In this document: positions 52,627-63,034 of the stretch, piece by piece
Numbering within the stretch: position 1 is the stretch's first letter
How the letters are laid out: each line of letters opens with the position of its first letter
NCBI RefSeq assembly: GCF_023757625.1
Contig: NZ_JALGBZ010000006.1
Location: 181,228-245,227 of the forward strand
Reading direction: 5' to 3'
Source: Halomonas sp. S3-1-1
GTDB taxonomy: Bacteria > Pseudomonadota > Gammaproteobacteria > Pseudomonadales > Halomonadaceae
Length of the DNA stretch: 64,000 nucleotides
The notes under the pieces: model-generated
Databases searched by the model: none
Told to the model about the DNA's origin: nothing
What the model saw: only the letters and a program-made list of their open reading frames with translations
Program-made: the position numbers and the translations under genes

Positions 52627-54516
52627 ATGACGTCTACCGCATCTGCCCCGTTAAACGACACCGTCGCCAGGGTGACCCAGCGCATTCGCGAGCGCTCTCG
52701 CGAGCGCCGGGCGCTTTATGAAAAGCGCATGGCTGATCAGCACCAGCGCGGCGTGCACCGCGCCGAGCTCTCCTGCGGCAACCTGGCCCACGGCTTCGCC
52801 GCCTGCAGCCCGCAGGAGAAGGATTCGCTGAAGCTGATGAACAGCGCCAACCTGGGGATCATTTCGGCCTACAACGATATGCTCTCGGCGCACCAGCCTT
52901 TCGAGACCTTTCCCGCGACCATTCGCGAGGCGGCGGGTGCGATGGGCTCGACCGCCCAGTTCGCCGGCGGCGTGCCGGCGATGTGCGACGGCGTCACTCA
53001 GGGCCAGCCGGGCATGGAGCTTTCGCTGTTCTCGCGCGACGTGATCGCCATGGCCACCGCGGTGGGGCTTTCGCACAACATGTTCGACGCCGCGCTGTAT
53101 CTTGGCGTGTGCGACAAGATCGTGCCGGGGCTGTTCATCGGAGCGGCGCGCTTTGGCCACCTGCCGGCGATGTTCGTGCCCGCCGGCCCCATGCCCTCAG
53201 GCCTACCCAACAAGGAAAAAGCGCGGGTGCGCCAGCTCTTTGCCGAGGGCAAGGTGGGCCGCGCGGAGCTTCTCGAGGCGGAGTCCGAGTCCTATCACAG
53301 CCCTGGCACCTGTACTTTTTACGGCACCGCCAACTCCAACCAGCTGATGATGGAGGTGATGGGCCTGCACCTGCCGGGCACCTCGTTCGTCAACCCGGGC
53401 ACCGAGATGCGTGAGGCGCTGACCCGCTTCGCCACCGAGCAGGCGATTCGCAACACCGAGCCCGGCGGCAACTACCGCCCGTTCTACAAGCAGATCGACG
53501 AGCGCGCCATCGTCAACGCCGTGGTCGGGCTTCTGGCTTCCGGTGGCTCCACCAACCACACCATGCACCTGATCGCCATGGCCGCCGCCGCTGGCATCAC
53601 GCTGACTTGGGACGACTTCACCGAGCTCTCCGCCGTCACGCCGAGCCTGATGAGGGTTTACCCCAACGGCCAGGCAGACATCAACCACTTCCAGGCCGCC
53701 GGCGGCATGAGCTATCTGTTCCGCGAGCTTCTCGGTGCGGGTCTTATTCACGGTGACATTCCCACCGTGTTCGGCACCGAGCTGACCGCCTACACCCAGG
53801 AGCCCTTCCTGGAGGACGGCAAGCTCGTTTGGCGCGAAGGGGTCGATGCGAGCCTGGACGAGGACGTACTGCGTCCGGTGGCCACGCCTTTTGCACCGAC
53901 CGGGGGCTTGACCGTGCTCGACGGTAACCTGGGCCGCGGTGTGATCAAAATCTCTGCCGTCACCGAGGAGCACCGCGTGCTCGAGGCGCCGGTGCGCATT
54001 TTCGACGACCAGAACCAGATGAAAGGCGCGTTCGAAGCCGGCGAACTCGACCGCAACGTGGTCGTGGTCGTGCGCTTCCAGGGGCCGAAAGCCAACGGCA
54101 TGCCGGAGCTTCACAAGCTCACCCCGTATCTGGGCGTGCTGCAGGATCGCGGCTTCAAGGTGGCACTCGTCACCGACGGGCGCATGTCCGGCGCCTCGGG
54201 CAAGGTTCCGGCGGCGATCCACATTAGCCCGGAGGCGCTCGACGGCGGCCCGCTGGCCAAACTGCGCGACGGCGATGTGGTCTTTTTGGATGCCAACACT
54301 GGCGTGCTCGAAGCCAAAGTAGACCCGGCGGAGTGGGCCAAACGCGGCCTCGCGCACGCTAACCTGGACGAGTACCACGTCGGCATGGGCCGCGAGCTCT
54401 TCGGTGGATTCCGCCATTTGGCGATGCGCGGCGAGGAAGGTGCGGGCGTGTTCGGCGGTTTTGAGGCCGACGATCTGGCCCGCCAGCAGAGCCAGATTAG
54501 CGAGGAGGACGCCTGA
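52627..54516 (+). CDS. edd: 6-Phosphogluconate dehydratase
   Basis: A 629-residue [4Fe-4S] dehydratase that converts 6-phosphogluconate to 2-keto-3-deoxy-6-phosphogluconate in the Entner-Doudoroff pathway. It has the [20 protein letters not shown] segment with a cluster cysteine, [46 protein letters not shown] and [22 protein letters not shown] near the C-terminus. The family is shared with IlvD; length and the ED context favour Edd. Its stop overlaps the glk start. Confidence 0.95.
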   Translation: MTSTASAPLNDTVARVTQRIRERSRERRALYEKRMADQHQRGVHRAELSCGNLAHGFAACSPQEKDSLKLMNSANLGIISAYNDMLSAHQPFETFPATIREAAGAMGSTAQFAGGVPAMCDGVTQGQPGMELSLFSRDVIAMATAVGLSHNMFDAALYLGVCDKIVPGLFIGAARFGHLPAMFVPAGPMPSGLPNKEKARVRQLFAEGKVGRAELLEAESESYHSPGTCTFYGTANSNQLMMEVMGLHLPGTSFVNPGTEMREALTRFATEQAIRNTEPGGNYRPFYKQIDERAIVNAVVGLLASGGSTNHTMHLIAMAAAAGITLTWDDFTELSAVTPSLMRVYPNGQADINHFQAAGGMSYLFRELLGAGLIHGDIPTVFGTELTAYTQEPFLEDGKLVWREGVDASLDEDVLRPVATPFAPTGGLTVLDGNLGRGVIKISAVTEEHRVLEAPVRIFDDQNQMKGAFEAGELDRNVVVVVRFQGPKANGMPELHKLTPYLGVLQDRGFKVALVTDGRMSGASGKVPAAIHISPEALDGGPLAKLRDGDVVFLDANTGVLEAKVDPAEWAKRGLAHANLDEYHVGMGRELFGGFRHLAMRGEEGAGVFGGFEADDLARQQSQISEEDA

Positions 54517-55481
54517 TGCGACCGGCGCTGATCGGCGATATCGGCGGCACCAACGCCCGCTTCGCCCTGGTCATCCCCGGCGACACGGCGCCCTATGACA
54601 TGCTGAATCTGCCCTGCGCCGACTACGCCGGGCCCATCGACGCCATTCGGGATTATCTCGAGCGGGTGGGCGCCATCGACGAGATGGCCCCTACCGAGGC
54701 GTGTCTTGCCTTCGCCTGCCCGGTCCACGCCGAGCGGGTGAAGATGACCAACAACCACTGGGCGTTCGACAAGCGCGATGTTCAGGAGGCGCTGGGGCTT
54801 TCGCTTTTCAAGGTGATCAACGACTTCACCGCCCAGGCGCTTGGCGTGCCCCATGTCGACGAGACGCACCTGTTCGAGGTCCAGGCTGGCCACGCGCAGC
54901 CTCACTCGGCGCGGCTGATCATCGGCCCAGGAACCGGGCTTGGCGTGGCCGGCGTTTTTCCCGGCCGCCACGCTTGGATTCCGCTGCCCACCGAAGGCGG
55001 CCATGTAAGCTTCGCGCCAATGGACGAGCAGGAGCTTGCGCTTTTACGCTTTTTTCAAAAGCGCTACGGCCGCGTTAGCGTTGAGCGTGTGCTGTGCGGT
55101 CAAGGGCTTTTCGAGCTCTATCTAGCCTACTGCGAGCTCGACGGCGCCGCGCCGCGCTTCGAAACCCCGGCAGAGATCAGCCAGGGCGCCGACGACGGCG
55201 ATACGCTGGCGCGCACCGCGCTGCTGCGTTTTTTGAAGATACTGGGCAACGTTTGCGGCGACGCCACGTTGACCATGGGGGCACGCGGCGGCGTCTATTT
55301 GTGCGGCGGCATCCTGCCCCGGCTGCTCGACTGGCTGCCGCACAGTGAGCTCAAAAGCGCCTTCAACGATAAGGGCCGCATGCAAGCCTACAACGCCGAC
55401 ATTCCCATTCAGGTGGTCACCCACCCCTGGACGGGGCTGCTGGGCGCCGCCGAAGCACTGCATAACGAAGAGGTTACCTAG
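54516..55481 (+). CDS. glk: Glucokinase
   Basis: A 321-residue ATP-dependent group A glucokinase. Motifs are [14 protein letters not shown] (phosphate 1), [22 protein letters not shown] with the catalytic Asp, [24 protein letters not shown] and the late [13 protein letters not shown] adenosine motif. It phosphorylates glucose to feed zwf-pgl-edd-eda. It overlaps edd by one base (TGATG). Confidence 0.93.
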   Translation: MRPALIGDIGGTNARFALVIPGDTAPYDMLNLPCADYAGPIDAIRDYLERVGAIDEMAPTEACLAFACPVHAERVKMTNNHWAFDKRDVQEALGLSLFKVINDFTAQALGVPHVDETHLFEVQAGHAQPHSARLIIGPGTGLGVAGVFPGRHAWIPLPTEGGHVSFAPMDEQELALLRFFQKRYGRVSVERVLCGQGLFELYLAYCELDGAAPRFETPAEISQGADDGDTLARTALLRFLKILGNVCGDATLTMGARGGVYLCGGILPRLLDWLPHSELKSAFNDKGRMQAYNADIPIQVVTHPWTGLLGAAEALHNEEVT

Positions 55482-55557
55482 CCCCTTCTGTTGGGCATGA
55501 ACAAGCGCCCGGATGTAAATAAAACAATGAGCGCAAAGCGCGTAAAAGGAGGTGTGC

Positions 55558-56523
55558 ATGACGCCAGTCGTTACTTTTGGCGAGGCTCTGGTCGATATGC
55601 TTTCAAGCCGATTAGGTGATGAAGCAGGCCCGGAAACGTTCACCCCCTATGCCGGTGGCGCGCCGGCCAACGTGGCGGTGGCCTGCGCCCGTTTGGGCGT
55701 GCCCAGCCGTTTTTTGGGTATGCTCGGCGATGACCGCTTTGGGCGTTTTATCAATGAAGAGCTCAGCCATCATGGCGTCGATACCAAAGGCGTGGTATTT
55801 ACCCGCCTGGCGCGCACCGCACTCGCGTTCGTTTCGCGCGATGAGCATGGCGAACGCACCTTCGACTTCTACCGCCCACCGGCGGCGGATCTTCTCTACC
55901 GCGTCGAGCATCTGCCCCAGGACACTTTCGAGTCGCCGGTGATTTGGCACGTATGTAGCAACAGCCTGACCGAGCCGGCGATTTGCGACACCACTCTGGC
56001 GCTAACGCGAATGGCGCAAAAGGCCGGCGCGCTGGTAAGCGTAGACGCCAACCTGCGCCACAACCTGTGGCCAGACGGCAGCGCCTCGACCCGCCGCGTC
56101 ACCGAGCTGTTGTCGCTGGCGATGCTAATCAAGGTGTCCCAGGAGGAACTCGACTACCTGCGCGGCGCCGAAAGCGAAGAGGCCTGGCTCGCCGAGCGCT
56201 TGAACGCGGGCGCTAGGGCGATACTGATCACCGATGGGCCAAACGATGTGCGTCTTAAAACGGCCACGCTGGATGAGCGCATCACGCCACCCCGCGTACA
56301 GGCGGTGGACACTACCGCTGGTGGTGACGCCTTCATGGGCGGCTTTATGGCCTGCTTAAGCCAAGCGCTAAGCCGCGATGCGCTGCCTGAAAACCTGCTC
56401 GAAAGCGCGGCATTTCTTACCCGCGCCGTCGGCATTGCCTGTAACTGCGGCGCCTACGCCGTCACCCGCCCCGGTGCCTACGCTGCCCTGCCTACTCGCG
56501 GCGATATCCCAGGTTTCAGATAG
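55558..56523 (+). CDS. PfkB-family sugar kinase, probable fructokinase
   Basis: A 321-residue ribokinase-fold kinase. The N-terminal VTFGEALVDML and YAGGAPANVAVACARLGVPSRFLGMLGDD segments bind the sugar; the C-terminal DTTAGGDAFMGGF has the catalytic Asp and anion hole. The pattern is closest to fructokinases/2-keto-3-deoxygluconate kinases. The exact sugar is not certain. The ATG at 55558 follows AAGGAGG; the GTG two codons upstream is less well placed. It lies 76 bp after glk and ends before a strong terminator. Confidence 0.85.
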   Translation: MTPVVTFGEALVDMLSSRLGDEAGPETFTPYAGGAPANVAVACARLGVPSRFLGMLGDDRFGRFINEELSHHGVDTKGVVFTRLARTALAFVSRDEHGERTFDFYRPPAADLLYRVEHLPQDTFESPVIWHVCSNSLTEPAICDTTLALTRMAQKAGALVSVDANLRHNLWPDGSASTRRVTELLSLAMLIKVSQEELDYLRGAESEEAWLAERLNAGARAILITDGPNDVRLKTATLDERITPPRVQAVDTTAGGDAFMGGFMACLSQALSRDALPENLLESAAFLTRAVGIACNCGAYAVTRPGAYAALPTRGDIPGFR

Positions 56524-56559
56524 GCGTTTATTTTTTGAAGGGATCTCTTTAAAGCGCAA

Positions 56560-56590
56560 AAAGCCCGAGCGGTCGACCCGCTCGGGCTTT
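56560..56590. terminator. Strong bidirectional terminator between converging sugar operons
   Basis: A perfect 13-bp stem AAAGCCCGAGCGG / CCGCTCGGGCTTT closes a TCGAC loop. A-rich sequence (GCGCAAAAA) on one side and TTT on the other let it serve both the edd-glk-kinase operon and the opposing zwf-pgl-eda operon. Confidence 0.9.
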
Positions 56591-56627
56591 GATCACTTGG
56601 CGCAAGCGTCCTAATGGTGAAAGCGCC

Positions 56628-57290
56628 TTAGTGGTGAAAGCGCTCCGCCGCTTCCTGGGCGAGCTTTTTAATCCCGTCCCAATCTTCGGCGTCGACCATG
56701 GCCTTCGGCGTGAGCCAGGAGCCGCCGATGCACATGACGTTGGGGAGCGTCAGGTACTCCTCGGCGTTGTCCAGCGTAATACCGCCGGTGGGGCAAAAGC
56801 GCGCCTCGGAGAGCGGGCCGCCGATCGCCTTGATCGCCTTGGCGCCGCCGCTCGATTCCGCAGGGAAAAACTTGAAGCGGCGATAGCCGTACTGCCAGCC
56901 GGTCATCAGCTCGGAAACGGTGGAAACGCCTGGCAGCATCGGTACCGGGCTCTCCACGCCATAGCGGTAAAGCGCCTCGGTGGTGCCGGGAGTGACAACG
57001 AAATCCGCGCCGACCTCTTCGGCCTGGCGGTACTGGGCCGGGGTGAGCACGGTGCCCACGCCGATGCTTGCCCCAACCAGCTCCTTTTTCATACGCTTGA
57101 TGGCCTCGAGCGCGCAGTCGGTGCGAAGCGTGACTTCCAGTACGTTGATGCCGCCTTCGAGCAGCGCGCGGCCCATGGGCACGGCATCTTCGATACGCTC
57201 GATGGTGATTACCGGGATGACCTCGGCCTTAAGGCAGATGCTGTCGAGCTCGGCGGTGCGGCTGGACGGAAGCTGTTTATCGATTGTCAT
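56628..57290 (-). CDS. eda: 2-Keto-3-deoxy-6-phosphogluconate aldolase
   Basis: A 220-residue class I aldolase that splits KDPG into pyruvate and glyceraldehyde-3-phosphate. It shows VIPVITIERIEDAVPMGRALLEGGINVLEVTLRT, GVGTVLTPAQYRQAEEVGADFVVTPG, and the Schiff-base Lys in RRFKFFPAE, followed by FCPTGGITLDNAEEYL. The ATG at 57290 is preferred over one four codons upstream. It is the last gene of zwf-pgl-eda. Confidence 0.95.
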   Translation of the reverse strand: MTIDKQLPSSRTAELDSICLKAEVIPVITIERIEDAVPMGRALLEGGINVLEVTLRTDCALEAIKRMKKELVGASIGVGTVLTPAQYRQAEEVGADFVVTPGTTEALYRYGVESPVPMLPGVSTVSELMTGWQYGYRRFKFFPAESSGGAKAIKAIGGPLSEARFCPTGGITLDNAEEYLTLPNVMCIGGSWLTPKAMVDAEDWDGIKKLAQEAAERFHH

Positions 57291-57330
57291 AAAAATCTCC
57301 AAACCCTAACGCGGGCGTGCAAAGGGTGTG

Positions 57331-57996
57331 TCAGGGTGCCCAGTAGATGGCCAGCGGGCAGCTTAAAAAGGCGCGAATGGGAAGCTGGCGAACGTCGTCG
57401 CCACCCATGGCGCTGCCGAGTACGGCGCGTTTGTCGTCGCCGGTGATGTGCAGAAAGTGGCGCCGCGCCTGGTGCAGGCGGTCGGCGCTCAGGGTAATGC
57501 GCGGCTGAGGCTGGCTGGGCGTGCGTACCGCTACCAGCGCTTCATCGGTGGTCATGGCAAGGCCAAGCTCCGGGCTATCGGGGAAAAGCGAAGCGGTGTG
57601 GCCATCGCTGCCCATGCCTAAAATGACCACGCTGGCCGGCCAGGCGAGCGGCTCGAGGCGCCGTGCGACCTCTTCCACGCCTTGCTCCGGCGTTTCGGCC
57701 TCACTGGTCAAGGCAATGAAATCGGCGTTTGCCGCCTCCCCCACCAGCAAATGCTCGCGCACGAGCCTCGCGTTGCTGTCCCTGCTTTCGGCGTCGACCC
57801 AGCGCTCGTCGGCCAGCGTCACCTGCACCCGCTCCCAGGCAAGCTCTCTTTTAGCGAGCGCGGTAAAAAACGGCACCGGCGTGGAGCCGCCGGAGACGAC
57901 CAAAAGCGCCTTCTCCTGGCGCTCGAGATCCTCGGCCAACGCCTGATACACCGCTTCGGCCAGCTGCTCGGCCAGCGCGTTACGTACGTTGCTCAT
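57331..57996 (-). CDS. pgl: 6-Phosphogluconolactonase
   Basis: A 221-residue DevB/SOL-type lactonase. Motifs are LLVVSGGSTPVPFFTALAKREL, VTLADERWVDAESRDSNARLVREHLL and VILGMGSDGHTASLFPDSPEL with the catalytic His. It hydrolyses 6-phosphogluconolactone from Zwf to 6-phosphogluconate. One base separates it from zwf, and 40 bp separates it from eda. Confidence 0.94.
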   Translation of the reverse strand: MSNVRNALAEQLAEAVYQALAEDLERQEKALLVVSGGSTPVPFFTALAKRELAWERVQVTLADERWVDAESRDSNARLVREHLLVGEAANADFIALTSEAETPEQGVEEVARRLEPLAWPASVVILGMGSDGHTASLFPDSPELGLAMTTDEALVAVRTPSQPQPRITLSADRLHQARRHFLHITGDDKRAVLGSAMGGDDVRQLPIRAFLSCPLAIYWAP

Positions 57997-57997
57997 A

Positions 57998-59491
57998 TCA
58001 GTAGTCCTCGTACCAGCTGCGCCCGTCCTGGGTGATCATGGCGATCGACGCCACCGGTCCCCAGGAGCCGGCCGGGTAGCGCCGGGGCGGCGTTTCGCGG
58101 GTCTTCCAGCCGTCGATGAGCTGATCGCACCAGCGCCAGGCGAACTCAACCTCGTCGCGGCGCACGAACAGATACTGCTGGCCCTTCATCACTTCCAGCA
58201 GCAGCCGCTCGTAGGCGTCGGGAATGCGCGACTTGGGAAAGGCGCTGTTGAAATCGAGATGCAGCGGCCCCGGGCGCAGACGCATGCCCTTGTCCAGGCC
58301 GCTGTCCTTGGTCAACACCTGCAGCGCGATGCCCTCTTCCGGCTGGAGGCGGATGATCAGCTTGTTGGCGGCGATGTCGCGCTGATCCGGGTCGAAAATG
58401 TAGTGCGGCTGCTGGCGAAAATGGATGACGATCTGCGAAAGCTTCTCGGGCATACGCTTGCCGGTGCGCAGGTAGAACGGCACGCCAGCCCAGCGCCAGT
58501 TGGAGACCTCGGTTTTCATCGCAACAAACGTTTCGGTGCGGCTCTCCGTATTGGCGTCTTCCTCTTCGAGATAGCCGGGCACCGTTTGGCCGTCGCTGGT
58601 GCCGGCGATGTACTGACCGCGCACCACGTCGCGCCCTAGTGCCTCGCCGGTAAAAGGCTTGAGCGCCTTGAGCACCTTCACCTTTTCATCGCGAATGGCG
58701 TCGGCGTCCAGGTTCGACGGCGGGTCCATGGCGATCAGGCACAGTAGCTGGAGCAGATGGTTTTGCACCATATCTCTAAGCTGACCAGCGTCGTCGAAGT
58801 AGCCCCAGCGTCCTTCGATGCCCACCTTCTCGGCCACGGTGATCTCCACATGCGAAATGTGGTTCTGGTTCCACTGGGTACCGAACAAGGGGTTGGCGAA
58901 GCGCAGCGCGATCAGGTTCTGCACCGTCTCCTTGCCAAGATAGTGATCGATGCGGTAGATCCGCTCTTCCGGGAACACCGCGCCGATGGCGTCGTTGATC
59001 TCTTTCGAGGAATCCAGATCGTAGCCGATGGGCTTTTCCACCACCACGCGGGTATCGTCGTCGAGGCTGCCGCTTTGCGACAGGTTGTGGCAGATATCGC
59101 CGTAGATACGCGCCGCCACGGAAAGATAGACCACCATCGGGCGCTCGGCCCCCTGGCGCCACTGCTTGATCGCGGCGTAGCCTTCTGCACTTTTGAAATC
59201 CAGCTGCAGGTATTCGAGGCGGTTTAAAAAGCGCGTCAGGCTCTGTTCGTCCTGCTCGTCGGCCTTGAGCCGTTTTTCGAGTGCCTGGCGAATTAGCGCG
59301 CGAAACTCATCGAGGTCATGCCCCTGGCGCGCGAGCCCCAGAATGCGCGTGGCCTCGGGCATCAGCCCGTCGCGGTCGAGGTGATAAAGGGCAGCGAACA
59401 GCTTGCGCGTGGCAAGATCGCCAAGCGCGCCGAAAAGCGCCAGATCGATCGCATGGTTCGGATCGCCTAACGGGGAATGAGGCTGGCTCAT
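57998..59491 (-). CDS. zwf: Glucose-6-phosphate 1-dehydrogenase
   Basis: A 497-residue NAD(P)+-dependent enzyme. The coenzyme fingerprint is [16 protein letters not shown], and the catalytic region is [39 protein letters not shown] and the late [13 protein letters not shown] are family signatures. It oxidises glucose-6-phosphate in the first step of the Entner-Doudoroff route. It is the first gene of the minus-strand operon, with a HexR-like site in its upstream region. Confidence 0.95.
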   Translation of the reverse strand: MSQPHSPLGDPNHAIDLALFGALGDLATRKLFAALYHLDRDGLMPEATRILGLARQGHDLDEFRALIRQALEKRLKADEQDEQSLTRFLNRLEYLQLDFKSAEGYAAIKQWRQGAERPMVVYLSVAARIYGDICHNLSQSGSLDDDTRVVVEKPIGYDLDSSKEINDAIGAVFPEERIYRIDHYLGKETVQNLIALRFANPLFGTQWNQNHISHVEITVAEKVGIEGRWGYFDDAGQLRDMVQNHLLQLLCLIAMDPPSNLDADAIRDEKVKVLKALKPFTGEALGRDVVRGQYIAGTSDGQTVPGYLEEEDANTESRTETFVAMKTEVSNWRWAGVPFYLRTGKRMPEKLSQIVIHFRQQPHYIFDPDQRDIAANKLIIRLQPEEGIALQVLTKDSGLDKGMRLRPGPLHLDFNSAFPKSRIPDAYERLLLEVMKGQQYLFVRRDEVEFAWRWCDQLIDGWKTRETPPRRYPAGSWGPVASIAMITQDGRSWYEDY

Positions 59492-59575
59492 CGTGACTCC
59501 TTGAATCCTGACACCGCGAACGTTGTTTAATTACCTAAAATTTACTCGATCGCGGCCACAGTACGCAATAAATTG

Positions 59576-59590
59576 TGTAATTTTACTACT
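59576..59590. promoter_or_regulatory. HexR-like operator upstream of zwf
   Basis: TGTAATTTTACTACT matches the HexR palindrome TGTAN7TACA with one mismatch in the last half-site. It lies 85 bp upstream of the zwf start in the divergent zwf-trkH gap. The near match to the edd site suggests both arms are regulated together. Confidence 0.6.
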
Positions 59591-59718
59591 TTTAGCTAAC
59601 GCTTGCAGGTCGAGCTCGGGAATGGCGAATGCAGACCGACCACTGCCCGCACTTTTTACAGACTTTTTATGTCAACGCGTGCTGAGATAGGCGGGTCTTC
59701 CCAGCCAGGCGGTCGAGC

Positions 59719-61209
59719 ATGCCTTTTTCAAGCAAACGTGTTGCCTACGCCCTCAACTCCACTCGCCGTTGGGCGCCGGTACTCAAGACGCTGGCGGTGC
59801 TCTGGATCATTCTGGCGCTGTTCATGCTCGTGCCACTCGGGGTGCTGGCCTGGGAGAACGACCCGGACGTCTGGGCCTTTCTCAAGGCGGTAACCGTCGT
59901 GGCCACACTTGCCGGCGCCTCGCTCGCGGCGACCTACCGCACGCCCATTGAGCTTAAACCCTGGCAGATGTTTGTGCTAACCCCGGCCAGCTGGGTCAGC
60001 GTTAGCGGCTTTGCCAGCCTCCCTCTGATTCTGGGCGCGCCGCAATTGAGTATCACCAACGCCGTGTTCGAGTCGGTGTCGGCGATCACCACCACGGGAT
60101 CCACGGTGATCGTGGGCATCGAGCATCTCTCTGACGGTCTCAAACTCTGGCGGGGCTTGATGCAGTGGCTCGGCGGCATTGGCATCATCGTGATGGGCAT
60201 CGCGATTCTGCCCTTTTTGAAGGTCGGCGGCATGCGCCTTTTCCATACCGAATCCTCCGACTGGTCGGAAAAAGTGATGCCGCGCACCGGCGGTATCGCC
60301 AAGGCCACGCTCGTGGTCTATGTGGGGCTGACGGGCGTTGCCATGCTCGGCTACTTCGTTGGCGGCATGGCGCCGCTCGACGCCGTCGTGCACGCCATGA
60401 CCTCGATCGCCACCGGGGGCTTTGCCAACTCGGACGCCTCCTTCGGCGCCTACGCCGACGCGCCATGGCTTTTGTGGATGGCGAGCGCCTTCATGCTCTG
60501 CGGCGCGCTCCCCTTCGTGCTCTACATTCGCTTTTTGCGCGGCACGCCTGAAGCGCTCTGGCAGGATCAACAGGTGCGCGGGCTCATCAAGCTGCTATTG
60601 ATCGTCATCGTGTGCCTAAGCGCCTGGCGCGTCGCCCTTGGCGAGCCCTGGTTCGACTCGCTCACTCACGTGACTTTCAACGTCGTGTCGGTGGTGACTA
60701 CCACCGGCTACGCCTCGGACGACTACACGCTGTGGGGGGCGCTACCGGTCACTGCGTTTTTCTACCTGACGTTCATGGGCGGGTGCAGCGGCTCGACCAG
60801 CGGCGGCATGAAGATGTTCCGGTTTCAGATCGCGCTTTTGATGCTGCGCAACCAGCTGCGCTATTTGATCCACGCCCACGGCGTGTTCGCTACGCGTTAC
60901 AACGACCAGCCGGTGAGCGACGAGGTGACCCGCGGGGTCATCGCCTTCTCGTTCTTCTTCTTTTTGACCATCGCGGCGCTGGCGCTTTCGCTTTCCACAC
61001 TCGGGCTCGATTTCGTCACCGCCGTGTCCGGCGCGGCCACGGCGGTGGCCAACGTGGGCCCGGGCCTGGGGGAGGTGATCGGCCCGGCGGGCAACTTCTA
61101 CACTCTGCCGGACGCGGCCAAGTGGCTTCTGTGCGCAGGCATGCTGATGGGCCGGCTCGAGATACTGACCGTGATCGTTCTGCTGACGCCGATGTTCTGG
61201 CGCCGCTAA
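59719..61209 (+). CDS. trkH: Trk-type potassium uptake transmembrane protein
   Basis: A 496-residue inner-membrane K+ channel-like subunit. Membrane helices and four selectivity P-loops are visible: ITTTGSTVI (about 120), SIATGGFAN (about 230), VTTTGYASDDY (about 330) and GGCSGSTSGGMKMFRFQ (about 355). The last has the usual GSTSGG motif. It needs a cytoplasmic TrkA-type partner, which lies two genes downstream. Halophiles use these systems in osmoadaptation. The start at 59719 has only a weak ribosome-binding site. Confidence 0.92.
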   Translation: MPFSSKRVAYALNSTRRWAPVLKTLAVLWIILALFMLVPLGVLAWENDPDVWAFLKAVTVVATLAGASLAATYRTPIELKPWQMFVLTPASWVSVSGFASLPLILGAPQLSITNAVFESVSAITTTGSTVIVGIEHLSDGLKLWRGLMQWLGGIGIIVMGIAILPFLKVGGMRLFHTESSDWSEKVMPRTGGIAKATLVVYVGLTGVAMLGYFVGGMAPLDAVVHAMTSIATGGFANSDASFGAYADAPWLLWMASAFMLCGALPFVLYIRFLRGTPEALWQDQQVRGLIKLLLIVIVCLSAWRVALGEPWFDSLTHVTFNVVSVVTTTGYASDDYTLWGALPVTAFFYLTFMGGCSGSTSGGMKMFRFQIALLMLRNQLRYLIHAHGVFATRYNDQPVSDEVTRGVIAFSFFFFLTIAALALSLSTLGLDFVTAVSGAATAVANVGPGLGEVIGPAGNFYTLPDAAKWLLCAGMLMGRLEILTVIVLLTPMFWRR

Positions 61210-61227
61210 TTTTCAAGGAGGCGTTTC

Positions 61228-62313
61228 TTGATCGCGACCTGGCGTTTACCCACCCTGCATGAGCTTGGCTGCGCGCTGCTTTTTAACGCGCTCGCGCTTT
61301 TGGCGTCCTGGGGACTTTACACCTGGCTTGCGCTGGCCAATCTGTCGCTGGTGTTTTTAAGCGCAGTGCTCGCCTGCGCGGTGCTGGCGAGCCGTTTTGC
61401 TGCGCTGATCAGCGCGCTTTTAGGCTTTTTGACCTTCAACTTCTTTTTTACCGTACCGACGTTTTCATTGATCGTCGCCGAGCGCGAGCAGCTTCTCACG
61501 CTGTGCTTTTTTCTACTGATCGCGTTGGTGGTGGGCAACGTGGCCAGTGAAAGCCGCCGGCGCTTGAGCGCGCTGAGCGCCGCGCGCCTTGCCGAAGAGC
61601 AGGAGCGGCTGCGCTCGGCGCTGTTGGCATCGGTGTCCCACGATTTGCGCACCCCTCTCTCTTCCATCATCGGGGCGGCCAGCTCGCTGCGCGCCCTCGA
61701 TGCTCAGCTAAGCGATAGCGACCGCCGTGCGCTTCTGGATAGCGTGCTGGGTGAAAGCGAGCGGCTGGACCGCTATATCCAGAACCTTCTGGACATGACC
61801 CGGCTGGGTCACGGCGAGCTGAAGATAGAGCGCGACTGGATATCGCTGGATGATTTGATCGCCACGGTAAGGCGGCGTTTGGCCGGCGCGCTGCAGGGGC
61901 TCACGCTGGAGCTTCGCTTTGCGCCAGGCAACCTGCCGCTTCTGTACGTTCACCCGGCGCTGATCGAACAGGCGCTGGTCAACGTCCTGGAAAACGCCGC
62001 CAGGTTTTCGCCGCCGGGTGGCGTTATCGAGATATTGGCCTTCACCGATGATGCCGCCACGATGCTCACCATTGCCATGACGGACCAGGGCCCAGGGATC
62101 GAACCGGAAAGGCGCGAGAAGGTCTTCGATATGTTCTACACCGGGGGCGATCGCAGCCCTCACGGCAGCGGCCTGGGGCTTGCGATCTGCAAGGGCATGG
62201 TGGGCGCCCACGGTGGCCAGGTACGCGCCGAGGCGAACCCCGAAGGCCAAGGGACACGCATCGTGATCACGCTGCCGCTTTATAGTCCGACCAGGGAGGC
62301 GCGCGATGAGTGA
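61228..62313 (+). CDS. KdpD-like sensor histidine kinase, truncated form
   Basis: A 361-residue sensor kinase equal to the C-terminal half of KdpD. Four membrane helices of the DUF4118 type (about 10-100) are followed by a HisKA domain with SVSHDLRTPLSSIIGAASSL and an HATPase domain with NVLENAARFSPPGG, DQGPGIEPE and GSGLGLAICKGMVGAHGG. The KdpD N-terminal USP/kinase-like domains and the GAF domain are missing. The start is TTG 61228, six bases after AAGGAGG. It lies between trkH and its regulator partner, so a K+ or turgor signal is likely. Confidence 0.88.
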   Translation: MIATWRLPTLHELGCALLFNALALLASWGLYTWLALANLSLVFLSAVLACAVLASRFAALISALLGFLTFNFFFTVPTFSLIVAEREQLLTLCFFLLIALVVGNVASESRRRLSALSAARLAEEQERLRSALLASVSHDLRTPLSSIIGAASSLRALDAQLSDSDRRALLDSVLGESERLDRYIQNLLDMTRLGHGELKIERDWISLDDLIATVRRRLAGALQGLTLELRFAPGNLPLLYVHPALIEQALVNVLENAARFSPPGGVIEILAFTDDAATMLTIAMTDQGPGIEPERREKVFDMFYTGGDRSPHGSGLGLAICKGMVGAHGGQVRAEANPEGQGTRIVITLPLYSPTREARDE

Positions 62314-63034
62314 CGCCGGACACGTGCTGATCGTCGATGACGAGCGCGGTATTCGTCAGTTTTTGCGCATCAGCCTGCACTCTCAGGGGTTTTGCGTCAG
62401 CGAGGCGGCAACCGGGGCGCTTGCCCTCGACGCGGTGCTGGCCGCGCACAGCGGCACGCAGGCGCCGATCGATCTGATACTGCTGGATCTAGGCCTCCCC
62501 GATATGGACGGCCAGCAGGTACTGCGCGCCATTCGCCGCCAAAGCGAGGTGCCGGTGATGGTGGTGTCGGTGCGCGGCCACGAGGCAGAAAAGGTGCAGG
62601 CGCTGGACAGCGGCGCCAACGACTACGTGACCAAGCCCTTCGGTATCGAGGAGCTGTTGGCGCGTATTCGCGCGCTGCTGCGCCGTCCACTGCCCGGCGC
62701 CGGCATCAAGCCCTACCGCTTTGGGGCGCTATGTATCGACCTTGCCGCCCGGCGCGTCACCCTCGGTGAGCAGACGGTGCGCCTGACGCCCAAGGAGTTC
62801 GCCGTACTGGCGCTGCTGGCCAGCCAGCCCGGGCGCGTGGTGACCCAAACGCACCTTTTGCGCCACGTTTGGGGCGCGGTGCACGAAGACGACACTCACT
62901 ATCTGCGCATCGTTGTCAGCCGGCTGCGCCAAAAGCTCGGCGACGATCCACAGGCCCCTTTTCTTCTACAGACCGAGCCGGGCATCGGCTATCGGCTGGG
63001 CATCGACCCAGGCCCCAGGGAGACGAACGCATGA
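62306..63034 (+). CDS. KdpE-like OmpR-family response regulator
   Basis: A 242-residue two-domain regulator. The receiver domain has the acidic pair in VLIVDDERGIRQFLRISL, the phospho-acceptor Asp in LILLDLGLPDMDG and the conserved Lys in NDYVTKPFGIEELLARIRALL. The winged-helix output has LTPKEFAVLALLASQPGRVVTQTHLLRHVWG and YLRIVVSRLRQKLGDDPQ. It overlaps the kinase by 8 bp and trkA by 4 bp, so it is co-translated with the potassium genes and not with kdpFABC. Confidence 0.9.
   Translation: MSDAGHVLIVDDERGIRQFLRISLHSQGFCVSEAATGALALDAVLAAHSGTQAPIDLILLDLGLPDMDGQQVLRAIRRQSEVPVMVVSVRGHEAEKVQALDSGANDYVTKPFGIEELLARIRALLRRPLPGAGIKPYRFGALCIDLAARRVTLGEQTVRLTPKEFAVLALLASQPGRVVTQTHLLRHVWGAVHEDDTHYLRIVVSRLRQKLGDDPQAPFLLQTEPGIGYRLGIDPGPRETNA

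Noticed and set aside
55500..55530. A HexR-like half-site (TGTAAATAAAACA) before the fructokinase gene
   Set aside because: Only one half matches; the second TACA half is missing.
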